Shown piece after piece: positions 31,899-40,726 of a stretch of 64,000 bases of DNA; positions within the stretch are counted from its first letter, which is position 1; each line of letters opens with the position of its first letter. The translations under genes were made by a program, and so were the position numbers. Source of the stretch: WTXA01 sp964415195 (GTDB lineage Bacteria > Bacillota > TC1); contig CAYPYD010000001.1 of the NCBI GenBank assembly GCA_964415195.1, positions 434,001 through 498,000 on the forward strand, written 5' to 3'. The notes under the pieces are model-generated. The model saw only the letters and a list, made by a program, of their open reading frames with translations. It was not told the origin of the DNA and did not search any database.

Positions 31899-33337
31899 TG
31901 TTAGGTTTAAGTAATAAGGGATCACAAGAAATAGATAGAATGATGATAGAAGATTTAGGACTACCAGGTGTGGTTCTAATGGAAGAAGCTGCACTTGGTA
32001 TATATAGTGCTATGTCTTCTCGCTATAATCTTGAAAATAAGTCTATATATATTTTTGTTGGTAAGGGAAATAATGGAGGAGATGGCCTGGCACTGGCTAG
32101 GATTCTCTTTAATAGAGGCTTATCAGTTAAGGTAGTGACTCTTTTTGATGAGGGCTATAGTGCTGAAGCTAAGTTACATTTAAATGTTGCCAAGAATATG
32201 GGAATTGATATTGAGTTTTGGAATACAAATATGGAAAAACCTGAAATAGTTGTGGATGCTATATTTGGAACTGGATTTACAGGTGAGTTAAGGGGTATCG
32301 TTAAAGAGGCAGTAGATTGGATTGGTATGAGTGGAGCTAAAGTTGTAGCTGTTGATATGCCAACTTCTTTAACTGCGGATATGACTATAGCTTTAGGTTA
32401 TTTAAAATTTGAACATTTGTTGAGTAATATTTTGAAAAACGTTTACTTGGCAAAATTGGAATTTGCGAAGGCATTGGAGAGTAAGCTGGATGAGACAGAC
32501 AAGCTCCACTTTCTTGAGTCTGTTGAAGCTGGTAAAATGCTACCTTCAAGGAATTTAGAGGTACATAAGGGTACTTATGGTAAAGTTGGAATTCTTGGCG
32601 GCAGGAAAGAAATGCTAGGAGCTGGACTGCTAGCAGGCAAATCAGCCTTAAGAGGTGGCTGTGGGCTTGTTACCCTGTGGTTAGAAAACTTTGAAGGCAT
32701 CTTAGGCTTAGAGCCTGAACTTATGTTAGAAAGCTGGGCCAATTTTTTAAACAAAGAAATTGATGTACTAATAATTGGACCTGGACTTGGAAGAGAAAAA
32801 AGTCTTGACTTGGAAATGAAATTAAGGTCTTTTAAAGGCAAGGTTCTTATAGATGCAGATGGTCTTTACTGGTTGAAAATGGGTTGGATCAAACGTGAAT
32901 GGATCGAGGGGGAGGTTGTCTTAACACCACATCCTAAAGAAATGGAAATGGTTTTAGGAGAAAGATTAGAGCGCAGAGAAAGTGTCTTAAAAGCAGCAAA
33001 TATGTTCAATTGTATCGCTATTATCAAAGGTTTTAGAACATTGATAAGTGATGGTAATAGTGTATGGGTTAATCTTACAGGAAATCCGGGTATGGCAACT
33101 GCAGGTAGTGGAGATGTTCTTTCGGGTATTATAGGTGGCTTATTGGCACAGGGTATCGGAACTTATGAGTCAGTCATTCTAGGTACATATCTTCATGGTT
33201 TAAGCGGAGACTTGGGTGCAAAAAGTTTAGGTTACGAAAGTTTGATAGCAAGTGATTTAATTGAATATCTACCCCAGGCATTATGTAGAGTTAAGAATGT
33301 TGTTGAAGATATGCCAATGGTTAGGAAGATATATTAA
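31898..33337 (+). CDS. nnr: Bifunctional NAD(P)H-hydrate epimerase/dehydratase with eroded epimerase segment
   Basis: A 479-residue protein. The epimerase half has VGKGNNGGDGLALARIL. The dehydratase half has GTYGKVGILGGRKEMLGAGL, DADGLYWLK, TPHPKEMEMV and AGSGDVLSGIIGGLLAQG. Together they repair damaged NAD(P)HX. The epimerase C-terminal segment, normally DxPSGxxADTG with a following AxxTxTFGxxKxG, reads DMPTSLTADMTIALGYLKFE here, with several missing residues. The epimerase may be weak or lost while the ADP/ATP-dependent dehydratase looks intact. It starts on the acpS stop (1-base overlap) and precedes alr by 18 bases. Confidence 0.82.
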   Translation: MLGLSNKGSQEIDRMMIEDLGLPGVVLMEEAALGIYSAMSSRYNLENKSIYIFVGKGNNGGDGLALARILFNRGLSVKVVTLFDEGYSAEAKLHLNVAKNMGIDIEFWNTNMEKPEIVVDAIFGTGFTGELRGIVKEAVDWIGMSGAKVVAVDMPTSLTADMTIALGYLKFEHLLSNILKNVYLAKLEFAKALESKLDETDKLHFLESVEAGKMLPSRNLEVHKGTYGKVGILGGRKEMLGAGLLAGKSALRGGCGLVTLWLENFEGILGLEPELMLESWANFLNKEIDVLIIGPGLGREKSLDLEMKLRSFKGKVLIDADGLYWLKMGWIKREWIEGEVVLTPHPKEMEMVLGERLERRESVLKAANMFNCIAIIKGFRTLISDGNSVWVNLTGNPGMATAGSGDVLSGIIGGLLAQGIGTYESVILGTYLHGLSGDLGAKSLGYESLIASDLIEYLPQALCRVKNVVEDMPMVRKIY

Positions 33338-33355
33338 GATATTAAGGAGTAGAGT

Positions 33356-34462
33356 ATGAGACCAATTTGGGCTGAAATTAACCTTGATAGGGTTAAGGAA
33401 AATAGCAGGGAAATAAGGAAATATGTAGGTGATGACGTTATGATCATGGCTATTGTTAAAGCCAATGGTTATGGACATGGCGCCTTACCTATAAGTTTGG
33501 AAATAGAAGATACCGTAGATATGTTTGGTGCAGCCATTATGGAGGAAGCCATACAATTAAGAGAAGGTGGTATTAGTAAACCGATTCTGATACTTGGTTT
33601 TACTAGACTTGTGGATTATGAAAAGATAATTGACGAGGATATAATTCAGACCATATTTTCTATTAAACAGGTTGAAGGTTTAAATAGAGTAGCAAAGGAT
33701 TTAGGCAAGATTGCCAAGATTCACATTAAGATTGATACTGGTATGAATCGTCTAGGTTTTAGTGACGAGGATTCAACCTTGGAGTTAATAAAGAGAATTG
33801 ATGGAATGAGTAACATTTCTTTGGAAGGTGTTTTTTCTCATATTGCCAATGGAGGTTCTGATGATCTTAGTTACAGTGTAAAACAAATCAATAGATTTAA
33901 GTTATTTGCAGATAAGGTGGAAACAGTTCTTGGTAGAAAGCTTGTTAAGCATCTAGCCAACAGTGCCACCCTGGTAGAATTTAAGGAAGCTCATTTTGAT
34001 ATGGTAAGACCGGGGCTGATGCTTTTTGGTTCTTTTTCTACTGAAAATGAGAATATTTCAAAATTGAAATTAAAGAAAGTTATGACCTTAAAAGGTATCA
34101 TAACACAGATTAAAGAAATAGGAACTGGTGAGCCGGTAAGCTATAATGGTACTTTCGTTACTAAGAGGAAGACTAAGGTAGGGATACTCCCAATAGGATA
34201 TGCAGATGGTTTTGCTCGCAGTCTGTCAAATAGAGGACAAGTATTAATTAATGGAGTTAAAGTTCCTATAATTGGTAATGTTTGTATGGATCAGGTTGTG
34301 TTGGATCTTACTGATGTTGGTGATGTTGCCGTTGGTCAAGAAGTCATAATATATGGAGAGGATAATCCTGTTGAATATTTTGCAGATTTGTTGGATACCA
34401 TCAATTATGAGATTTATTGTAATCTTAGTGAAAGAATTCCAAGGATTTATGTTAGAGATTAA
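33356..34462 (+). CDS. alr: Alanine racemase
   Basis: A 368-residue PLP enzyme with the Lys site AIVKANGYGHGALP, KIHIKIDTGMNRLGF, MVRPGLMLFG and the C-terminal VGILPIGYADGF and GNVCMDQ. It makes D-alanine for peptidoglycan. AAGGAG precedes the ATG. It belongs to the acpS-nnr-alr run common in Firmicutes. Its stop overlaps the next start as TAATG. Confidence 0.93.
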   Translation: MRPIWAEINLDRVKENSREIRKYVGDDVMIMAIVKANGYGHGALPISLEIEDTVDMFGAAIMEEAIQLREGGISKPILILGFTRLVDYEKIIDEDIIQTIFSIKQVEGLNRVAKDLGKIAKIHIKIDTGMNRLGFSDEDSTLELIKRIDGMSNISLEGVFSHIANGGSDDLSYSVKQINRFKLFADKVETVLGRKLVKHLANSATLVEFKEAHFDMVRPGLMLFGSFSTENENISKLKLKKVMTLKGIITQIKEIGTGEPVSYNGTFVTKRKTKVGILPIGYADGFARSLSNRGQVLINGVKVPIIGNVCMDQVVLDLTDVGDVAVGQEVIIYGEDNPVEYFADLLDTINYEIYCNLSERIPRIYVRD

Positions 34463-35514
34463 TGTTAGCATTTGAAGGAGAAATCTGGGTAAGTAGTGAT
34501 TTAATATTGCCCTCTGGTAAGATATTAGTAGACCAGGGTAAGATTATTAACCTTGGTGAAGATATTGACATCCCTGAAGGCGTAGAGGTTAGGAAATTTG
34601 TTAAGGGGGAGAAAATCCTTCCTGGTTTTGTAGAGCCTCATTGTCATTTGGGACTTTTTGAAGAGATTACTGGAATAGATAACTTGAATATTAAGGGTCA
34701 GATGGTTTCTTTAGATTTGGTAGCAGCAGATCGTATGAATTTTAGTAATATAGGTCTTTTTGAAAGTGCCTTGACTGGTGGTGTTACAACAGCTTGTATT
34801 CTTCCTGGTAGTTCAAACTTGGTTGGGGGTTTTGGTTCTGTTGTTAAGACTGTAGGTTCAAATGAGGTTTTAGTTAAGAAATCTTGCCTTAAGGTAGCAT
34901 TTGGAGAAAATGTAACCAAGGAACATGGACTGATGAGAGAAAATTTAAGGGAAGTTTTAATTAAATTTTTCGATGAAAAACATGATGTGTTTGGTTATAT
35001 GCCTATTAGAGTGCATTGTCATTGTAAGGAAGATATTCTATTAGCATTAGAATTAAAAGAAAAATATAATCTTAATATGATACTGGAACATTTAACAGAA
35101 GGGCATATGTTATTGGATAAAATCAGGGAAGCCGGGGTCAAGGCTGTTACTGGTCCTTTTTTTGTTGGAAGACCAAAATTGGAGATGGCTTTTTTAGATA
35201 GGCAACTCACTAATAAGTTGCTTCTGGCTGGTGTTGAAACATCCTTTATGACAGATTATCCTAGTAATCCTCCTGAAATGTTGAAAATTGCCTTATTGGA
35301 AGTTATTAAAAATGGAGTAGCTCCAATGAAGGCTTTTGATATGATTACATTAGGTAGTGCTAAATTATTAGGTATAGAAGATAGAGTGGGGTCTCTTGAA
35401 GTTGGTAAGGATGCTGATATTGTAATCCATAGCCATAGTCCCTTTGAATATATGGATAGGGTAGTTGAAGTTTATGAAAAAGGAGTTAATATAACTTGGC
35501 CAGATATATTTTAA
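34462..35514 (+). CDS. Amidohydrolase-family protein (unassigned substrate)
   Basis: A 350-residue amidohydrolase: LPGFVEPHCHLGLFEE (HxH metal site), TGGVTTACILPGS, RVHCHCKEDILLALEL, EHLTEGHML, FFVGRPKLEM and TDYPSNPP with the metal-ligand Asp, closing with VGSLEVGKDADIVIHSHSP. It resembles the imidazolonepropionase/dihydroorotase-like cluster. The substrate is not known. It starts on the alr stop and overlaps tsaE by 19 bases, so it is in the middle of this operon. Confidence 0.78.
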   Translation: MLAFEGEIWVSSDLILPSGKILVDQGKIINLGEDIDIPEGVEVRKFVKGEKILPGFVEPHCHLGLFEEITGIDNLNIKGQMVSLDLVAADRMNFSNIGLFESALTGGVTTACILPGSSNLVGGFGSVVKTVGSNEVLVKKSCLKVAFGENVTKEHGLMRENLREVLIKFFDEKHDVFGYMPIRVHCHCKEDILLALELKEKYNLNMILEHLTEGHMLLDKIREAGVKAVTGPFFVGRPKLEMAFLDRQLTNKLLLAGVETSFMTDYPSNPPEMLKIALLEVIKNGVAPMKAFDMITLGSAKLLGIEDRVGSLEVGKDADIVIHSHSPFEYMDRVVEVYEKGVNITWPDIF

Positions 35515-35936
35515 ATAGTGTTGATGAGACAATTGAATTAGGTAGAAAGATTGGTAGTCAACTTAAGGTGCCTGTTATAATTAAGCTGGATGGTGAAATG
35601 GGAGCAGGTAAGACTCACTTCACTAAGGGTTTGGCTTTAGGTTTGGGTATAGAAGATGATATTACTAGTCCGACCTTTAGTATTTTAAATATCTATAATG
35701 GTGGGAGAATGACTCTATATCATATAGATGCTTATAGAATAAAAAAAATTGAAGAGGCTCTTGATGCTGGTTTGGCTGAGGTGTTTGTTGAAGAGGGAAT
35801 TGTGGTTCTTGAGTGGGGAGATATTCTGGAACCTTTTTTTGAAAATAGAGTTATCGATATAAAGATAAATGATCTTGGAGACAGTAGTCGTGAAATGATC
35901 ATAGAGGGATGGGACGATGATAGTATTAGGAATTGA
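35496..35936 (+). CDS. tsaE: tRNA threonylcarbamoyladenosine biosynthesis ATPase TsaE
   Basis: A 146-residue P-loop protein: LDGEMGAGKTHFTKGLALGL (Walker A), SPTFSILNIY, LYHIDAYRI and VVLEWGDIL. It is the ATPase of the TsaB-TsaD-TsaE complex that makes t6A37 of ANN-decoding tRNAs. The TTG 35496 start is ten bases after AGGAG and inside the upstream gene. It overlaps tsaB by 20 bases. tsaD is not in this window. Confidence 0.9.
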   Translation: MARYILNSVDETIELGRKIGSQLKVPVIIKLDGEMGAGKTHFTKGLALGLGIEDDITSPTFSILNIYNGGRMTLYHIDAYRIKKIEEALDAGLAEVFVEEGIVVLEWGDILEPFFENRVIDIKINDLGDSSREMIIEGWDDDSIRN

Positions 35937-36681
35937 GAGTTGTGGTGATATTGGTAGTGTAGCCTTAGCCAGTGATGAAAAAATTATTGGTGAGATTACT
36001 ATTAATGTTAAGAAGAATCATTCAATAACTTTGGCTCCTATGGTGGCTGACTTGTTAAAATTAGCTAATATGGAAGTTAAGGATCTTGATGCAATTGCTG
36101 TGGATGTAGGTCCTGGTTCCTTTACTGGACTGCGAATTGGTATTTCACTTGCTTCATCTCTTGCATATGGGCAAGATCTGCCTGTGGTGAGAGTTACCGG
36201 GCTTGATGCTTTATTGTCTGTTGGTCGAAGATTATTGGGTGATTGTGTTGAGGGTGATGGTGTTATTGTTGTTCCTCTAATATTTGGAAGGAAGAATGAG
36301 GCTTATGTTTTGTACGAAGATGAAGCTAAGGTCATTGATGCAGTGGAGTTCCTAACTGGGTTAAAGAGGGATGTTAGGTACTTATTTATTGGTGATGGCT
36401 ATTTGGCATTTAAAGAGTTGATTAATGAGTTAGGTCTTGATTGTGTTGTGATAGATGAGAGTTTTCACTATATCAAGGGTGATACTATAGCAAGTTGTGG
36501 TCTAGTTGGCTTTAATGAAGGTTGGGGTATTAGTCCTATTTCGGTAGAGCCAGTTTATTTAAGAAGACCTGAGGTTGATATAAATTTGGAAAAGAAGTTG
36601 GAATCAGAGGTTAGTTGTAAAGCTTCTTTATTTGAGGATACTCGCGGTCAAAATAAATTTAGAAATGAAGATGAAAAATGA
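35917..36681 (+). CDS. tsaB: tRNA threonylcarbamoyladenosine biosynthesis protein TsaB
   Basis: A 254-residue ASKHA-fold protein: GIESCGDIGSVALAS, AVDVGPGSFTGLRIGISLAS and a C-terminal EPVYLRRPEVD. TsaB stabilises TsaD in the t6A pathway. It starts at ATG 35917 after GAGGGATGG and overlaps tsaE, and its own stop overlaps the rimI start (ATGA). Confidence 0.9.
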   Translation: MIVLGIESCGDIGSVALASDEKIIGEITINVKKNHSITLAPMVADLLKLANMEVKDLDAIAVDVGPGSFTGLRIGISLASSLAYGQDLPVVRVTGLDALLSVGRRLLGDCVEGDGVIVVPLIFGRKNEAYVLYEDEAKVIDAVEFLTGLKRDVRYLFIGDGYLAFKELINELGLDCVVIDESFHYIKGDTIASCGLVGFNEGWGISPISVEPVYLRRPEVDINLEKKLESEVSCKASLFEDTRGQNKFRNEDEK

Positions 36682-37127
36682 TAACTGTTAGGAAGATGTC
36701 CTTGGAGGATATTGATGGTGTCATGGAAGTTGATCGGGATTGTTTTTCTATTCCTTGGAGCAGAGAAAGTTTTATGATGGAGTTGGAGTCTAGTCTGTCA
36801 ACCTATGTTGTTGCTGTTGATAATAATGGTGTGCTAGGCTATGGTGGTTTCTATATGGTAATGGATCAGGTGGAGATTACTAATATTGCGGTGTTGGGTG
36901 AGAAACGAGGTCAGGGTATTGGCAAGAGTATTCTGGAAGCTCTTATAAAGTTAGCTGTTGTTGGTGGGGCTAAGGTGGTTAATCTTGATGTTAGGTCATC
37001 AAATGAGGCAGCTAAGGCTCTTTATTATAGTTATGGTTTTAAGTTGGTTGGGAGTAGAAAAGGTTATTATCAGAAGCCTGATGAGGATGCTTTGTTATTA
37101 ACTCTTAGCTTGGAGGAAGGATATTAG
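36678..37127 (+). CDS. rimI: Ribosomal protein S18 alanine N-acetyltransferase
   Basis: A 149-residue GNAT protein: MSLEDIDGVMEVDRDCFSIP, GGFYMVMDQVEITNIAV, EKRGQGIGKSILEAL (acetyl-CoA site) and LDVRSSNEAAKALYYSYGFK, the RimI pattern. It follows tsaB as in most Firmicutes, and acetylates S18 (the enzyme is named from family and context). Starts with an ATGA overlap with tsaB. Confidence 0.87.
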   Translation: MITVRKMSLEDIDGVMEVDRDCFSIPWSRESFMMELESSLSTYVVAVDNNGVLGYGGFYMVMDQVEITNIAVLGEKRGQGIGKSILEALIKLAVVGGAKVVNLDVRSSNEAAKALYYSYGFKLVGSRKGYYQKPDEDALLLTLSLEEGY

Positions 37128-37128
37128 A

Positions 37129-38847
37129 ATGATTTGGGATTTTATAAAATATTACAAACCTCATAGGGGTTTGTTTTTTCTGGATATGTTTGCGGCCCTT
37201 GGGCTGGCGTTTTTTGATTTGTTGTTTCCTTTTGCTAGTAGGTTTTTTATTAATGATATTCTACCTAGTGGTAATTATGATTTTCTATGGATTTTTGGTG
37301 TAGTTTTTATTTTGTTGTATATTTTTCGTTTTTTCTTGGATTATATTGTGACTTTTTATGGTCATGTGCTTGGGGTTAGAATTGAGTATGATATGAGGAA
37401 GGATTTGTTTGCTCATATTCAGAAGTTGTCATTTAAGTTTTTTGATGAGACTAAGATTGGTCAGTTAATGTCCAGGATTGTTAATGATTTGAATGAGATT
37501 ACTGAGTTGGCACATCATGGTCCGGAGGATGTTTTCATATCAGCTATTATGCTAGTTGGTTCATTTTTTATTCTGTTGTCAATTAATGTACCTTTAACGC
37601 TTATTACTTTTGTTTTGATTCCCTTTATGATTTATTTTACTATTAAGATTAATATTTCTATGCGTTCCAATTTTAGGGATATTCGTAAGGTTATTGGTGA
37701 AGTGAATAGCAGGGTTGAGGAGAGTCTTCTTGGTATCAGGGTGGTTCAGTCTTTTGCTAATGAGGAGTATGAACGTGAGAAGTTTGATATTGGTAATAAG
37801 AAGTTCAAGGATTTAAGGACGCATGCTTTTAAATTGATGGGTGTTTTTAGTGGTGGTATTAATTGGTTCGCCAGTCAGTTGACTTTGATTAGTCTTGTTG
37901 CTGGTGGTACTTTTGTTTATAGAGGTTTGATTGATGTTGGTGATTTAGTGGCTTATTTGCTTTATATGGGTATTATGGTTCAGCCTATTAAGAAGGTTGC
38001 TTCTTTTGCTGAATTGTATCAGAGGGGGATGGCAGGTTATCAGCGTTTTTATGAGTTGATTAAGTTAGAACCAGAGATTGCTGATAAGGTTGATGCTATT
38101 GAACTGGTTGATGTTAAGGGTGATGTTCGTTTTGAAAATGTATCTTTTAGATATAGGGAAGAAGGGGATTTTGTTCTTAGTAGTTTAAATCTTCATGTTC
38201 GTCCTGGTGAGACTGTAGCTATTGTTGGTCCTTCTGGGGTTGGTAAGTCTACTTTGTGTAGTTTGATTCCTAGGTTTTACGAGATTGATTCGGGGAAAAT
38301 ATATATTGATGATATTGCGATTGATGATGTGAAGATGTTATCACTTAGGGCTAATGTTGGTACTGTGGCTCAGGATGTATTTTTATTCTCGGGGACTATT
38401 GCTGAGAATATTGCCTATGGTAGGATTGCTGATTATACTATGGAGGATGTTAGAGAAGCTGCTAAGTTTGCTTTTATTGATGATTTTATTATGTCCTTGG
38501 AGGATGGTTATGATACCTATGTTGGTGAGAGGGGTATTAAGTTATCTGGTGGTCAAAAGCAGCGGATTGCTATTGCTAGAATTTTCTTGAAGAATCCTCC
38601 TATTTTGATTTTTGATGAGGCTACTTCGGCTCTTGATACTAAGAGTGAGAAGATTGTTCAGAAGTCTATGGAGATTTTGTGTAAGGATAGGACTACTTTT
38701 ATTATTGCTCATAGATTGTCTACTGTCAGGGGTGCTAGTAGGATTCTGGTGTTGACTGATGAAGGGATTGTTGAAAGTGGAACTCATGATGAACTGATGG
38801 CTCTGGGTGGGACTTATACTGGCTTGTATCAGGCTTTTACGGATTAA
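37129..38847 (+). CDS. ABC multidrug-exporter half transporter (ABCB-type)
   Basis: A 572-residue half transporter. Residues 1-310 hold six membrane helices; the ATPase follows with GPSGVGKST (Walker A), a Q-loop VAQDVFLFSG, signature IKLSGGQKQRIAIARIFLKN, Walker B ILIFDEATSALDT and H-loop IIAHRLSTV. It exports lipids or drugs, probably as a homodimer, since no partner gene is adjacent. It starts one base after rimI with AAGGATATTAGA. The gene is markedly G/T-rich in synonymous positions. A strong terminator follows. Confidence 0.88.
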   Translation: MIWDFIKYYKPHRGLFFLDMFAALGLAFFDLLFPFASRFFINDILPSGNYDFLWIFGVVFILLYIFRFFLDYIVTFYGHVLGVRIEYDMRKDLFAHIQKLSFKFFDETKIGQLMSRIVNDLNEITELAHHGPEDVFISAIMLVGSFFILLSINVPLTLITFVLIPFMIYFTIKINISMRSNFRDIRKVIGEVNSRVEESLLGIRVVQSFANEEYEREKFDIGNKKFKDLRTHAFKLMGVFSGGINWFASQLTLISLVAGGTFVYRGLIDVGDLVAYLLYMGIMVQPIKKVASFAELYQRGMAGYQRFYELIKLEPEIADKVDAIELVDVKGDVRFENVSFRYREEGDFVLSSLNLHVRPGETVAIVGPSGVGKSTLCSLIPRFYEIDSGKIYIDDIAIDDVKMLSLRANVGTVAQDVFLFSGTIAENIAYGRIADYTMEDVREAAKFAFIDDFIMSLEDGYDTYVGERGIKLSGGQKQRIAIARIFLKNPPILIFDEATSALDTKSEKIVQKSMEILCKDRTTFIIAHRLSTVRGASRILVLTDEGIVESGTHDELMALGGTYTGLYQAFTD

Positions 38848-38880
38848 TAATTTATATGTAAAAAAACAAAAGATCGTTAT

Positions 38881-38917
38881 AAAAAAGAGTAGCTATTTTA
38901 ATAGCTACTCTTTTTTG
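38881..38917. terminator. Bidirectional terminator between ABC exporter and phosphofructokinase
   Basis: AAAAAAGAGTAGCTATT pairs perfectly with AATAGCTACTCTTTTTT around two T. It is symmetric, serving both convergent genes. Confidence 0.92.
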
Positions 38918-38943
38918 AATATTTTATTCTATTTTTGTTAGTG

Positions 38944-40152
38944 CTATAGTTTCTTAACCATTGGTGCATCTAAGGAAACTGTCTTTTTGAAGTCTGTTCC
39001 AATTAGTGGTTCACCGTATTTGATAAAGGCTTCAGTTACATGGTTACCTTTTTCATTGATAAATTCGTCTGGCATATGTTTAGTCTTGGCTGCGATATTT
39101 TCTAGTTCTGTTAGGGTGTATTGGATTTCGTAGTCAGCTGTTCTGTCTAGGATTACTGATCCGCTTTGGTATTCTTCCATCATAGCGAACTGAACAGCTG
39201 CCATTCCTGCTAGTCTTGCTTCCTTTTGGTCGGTATCTGAGATACTGCCTGGAAAGCTTCTTTGCAGGTAACCGAATGTATCAGCTCTTACTCTTCCTAT
39301 TTTTAGGTTTTCCTTGACTGCCTTGGTTAGCATATCTCCAAGTTCTCCACCAGCCAGTTCTATATTGCCATGTGAGTCTCTTGAAACATTTTGTTTTAAC
39401 TTGGCAGCTATTGGAGTGCCTTCTTCGTCGATGATTCCTTCTGATACTGCTATTACACATCTTCCTAGCTTATTGTAGACGTCTGCAACATCTTTTAGGA
39501 ATGATTCTATATTGAATGGACGTTCTGGTAGATATATCAGGTGTGGTCCGTCTTCTTCGTTTCTTCTTCCTAAGGCTGCTGCTGCAGTCAGAAAACCTGC
39601 GTGTCTACCCATTACTATTCCTATATAGATGCCGTCTAGGGCTTTTGTTTCTAGATTGACTCCCATGAAGGCCTGAGCAACAAATCTTGCTGCAGAACCA
39701 AATCCTGGTGTGTGGTCGTTAATAACTAGATCATTGTCTATTGTTTTTGGTATATGGAAGGCTTTGAAATCGTAGTTTTCATTTTCTGCATATTCGTTGA
39801 CTAGTCTAACTGTGTCAGAAGAGTCATTGCCTCCTATGTAGAAGAAGTATCTGATATCATATTTTTTAAAGACCTGGAAAATTTTTCCGCAGTATTCCTG
39901 ATCTGGTTTATCTCTTGTTGAAAGTAAGGCAGCACATGGTGTAAGGGCTACTGCTTCTAGGTTTTCTTTTGAGGCTTCTGTCAGGTTGAGGAAGTTTTCT
40001 TCGATTATTCCTCGCACTCCGTGTAGGGCTCCGTATATTCCGGTAATTTCCGGGTGTTTTTTCATTTCTAGTACAGCACCTGTTAGTGATTGGTTGATTA
40101 CTGCTGTCGGTCCACCACCTTGGGCTATGATTGCGTTTCCTTTTATGTTCAT
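38944..40152 (-). CDS. pfp: Pyrophosphate-type 6-phosphofructokinase
   Basis: A 402-residue phosphofructokinase: AIIAQGGGPTAVINQSL, FYIGGNDSSDTVRLV, HIPKTIDNDLVINDHTPGFG, GIVMGRHAGFLTAAAALG and TFGYLQRSFPGSIS. The PKTIDND lysine is the mark of pyrophosphate-dependent enzymes (ATP enzymes have Gly), though some members use ATP. It catalyses the fructose-6-phosphate to fructose-1,6-bisphosphate step, probably reversibly. GGNDS where many homologues have GGDDS is common in this clostridial group. AAAGGAGG precedes ATG 40152. Confidence 0.85.
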   Translation of the reverse strand: MNIKGNAIIAQGGGPTAVINQSLTGAVLEMKKHPEITGIYGALHGVRGIIEENFLNLTEASKENLEAVALTPCAALLSTRDKPDQEYCGKIFQVFKKYDIRYFFYIGGNDSSDTVRLVNEYAENENYDFKAFHIPKTIDNDLVINDHTPGFGSAARFVAQAFMGVNLETKALDGIYIGIVMGRHAGFLTAAAALGRRNEEDGPHLIYLPERPFNIESFLKDVADVYNKLGRCVIAVSEGIIDEEGTPIAAKLKQNVSRDSHGNIELAGGELGDMLTKAVKENLKIGRVRADTFGYLQRSFPGSISDTDQKEARLAGMAAVQFAMMEEYQSGSVILDRTADYEIQYTLTELENIAAKTKHMPDEFINEKGNHVTEAFIKYGEPLIGTDFKKTVSLDAPMVKKL

Positions 40153-40237
40153 GGGTCCTCCTTTGTACTTGTTTGCTGCCTTTAATTATATCAAATATGG
40201 TATCGATTAAAAAGTGTTACAGATTAGTGGGTTTTTA

Positions 40238-40246
40238 TGTTATAAT
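40238..40246 (+). promoter_or_regulatory. Extended -10 of the first tRNA-Leu gene
   Basis: TG-T-TATAAT ends 10 bases before the tRNA; a weak TTACAG -35 lies 18 bases further up. The second RNA unit has the same TGTTATAAT. Confidence 0.5.
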
Positions 40247-40256
40247 TATTATCGAT

Positions 40257-40340
40257 GCGAGGGTGGCGGAATGGCAGACGCGCACGCTTGAGGGGCGTGT
40301 GAGTAACATCGTGTGGGTTCAAGTCCCATTCCTCGCACCA
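40257..40340 (+). tRNA. tRNA-Leu (anticodon GAG)
   Basis: An 84-nt class II tRNA: acceptor GCGAGGG with CCTCGC partner, GGCGGAATGGCAGACGCG D-arm, anticodon stem CACGC/GCGTG with loop TTGAGGG (anticodon GAG), long variable arm, GGTTCAAGTCC T-arm and encoded CCA. It reads CUU/CUC leucine codons. A terminator hairpin follows. Confidence 0.95.
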
Positions 40341-40345
40341 AAATG

Positions 40346-40390
40346 GATACGGTAATTGATACAATTGTGTTGATTACCGTATCATTTTTC
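40346..40390 (+). terminator. Terminator after tRNA-Leu(GAG)
   Basis: GATACGGTAAT pairs with ATTACCGTATC around an internal AC-rich hairpin loop, followed by TTTTTC. Confidence 0.85.
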
Positions 40391-40483
40391 TTAAGTTCTG
40401 AATTTTTTGATTTTTTTGTTTGTAACAAATTGGTCAAGATTTATTAAAACTATTCGTGGGTAGTAAAAAGTGTGGTCAACTTA

Positions 40484-40492
40484 TGTTATAAT
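40484..40492 (+). promoter_or_regulatory. Extended -10 of the 6S RNA/tRNA unit
   Basis: TG-T-TATAAT (40484-40492) gives a start near 40499, about 36 bases before the 6S closing stem. The -35 is poor. Confidence 0.5.
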
Positions 40493-40535
40493 TAGTTCAT
40501 AAAGATTGCGCATAGTTTCCGTTGATAGTAGCATC

Positions 40536-40722
40536 TTTTTCTGGAATTCAGCTCCCTTTATTTTGAATCTACATATTTAAATCGGGAGTTCAATATTTTG
40601 ATTTTGATATTAGACCTATTATAAGTCCCTTGGGGCAGAGGAAAGTTGAAATTTCATTGAGGACACCCACCTATTCGAACGGATAGGTTACAAAATAAAG
40701 GGAACTGAATTCCAGAAATTTC
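40536..40722 (+). ncRNA. ssrS: Probable 6S RNA
   Basis: A 187-nt element closed by a 28-bp inverted repeat with one C/A mismatch: 40538-40565 (TTTCTGGAATTCAG at its outer end) with 40691-40718 (ending CTGAATTCCAGAAA). Inside is an A/T-rich 5' strand, a second imperfect stem (GGGAGTTCAAT near 40583 with ATTGAGGACACCC near 40656) and, on the 3' side of the bubble, the hairpin ACCTATTCGAACGGATAGGT followed by TAC. That last piece closely resembles the 3' central-bubble hairpin of 6S RNA (ACCUUGAAC...GUUCAAGGGUUAC in E. coli). Size and layout fit 6S RNA, which binds RNA polymerase sigma-A holoenzyme. Homology is by eye only. Confidence 0.75.
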
Positions 40723-40726
40723 TTTT

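Noticed and set aside
40131..40355. Reading frame running through the first tRNA-Leu
   Set aside because: It spans promoter and tRNA sequence and has no ribosome site.
40538..40718. The long inverted repeat as an insertion-sequence relic or T-box
   Set aside because: No transposase or target duplication; no T-box motif (AGGGTGG) or specifier loop; internal hairpin fits 6S RNA better.
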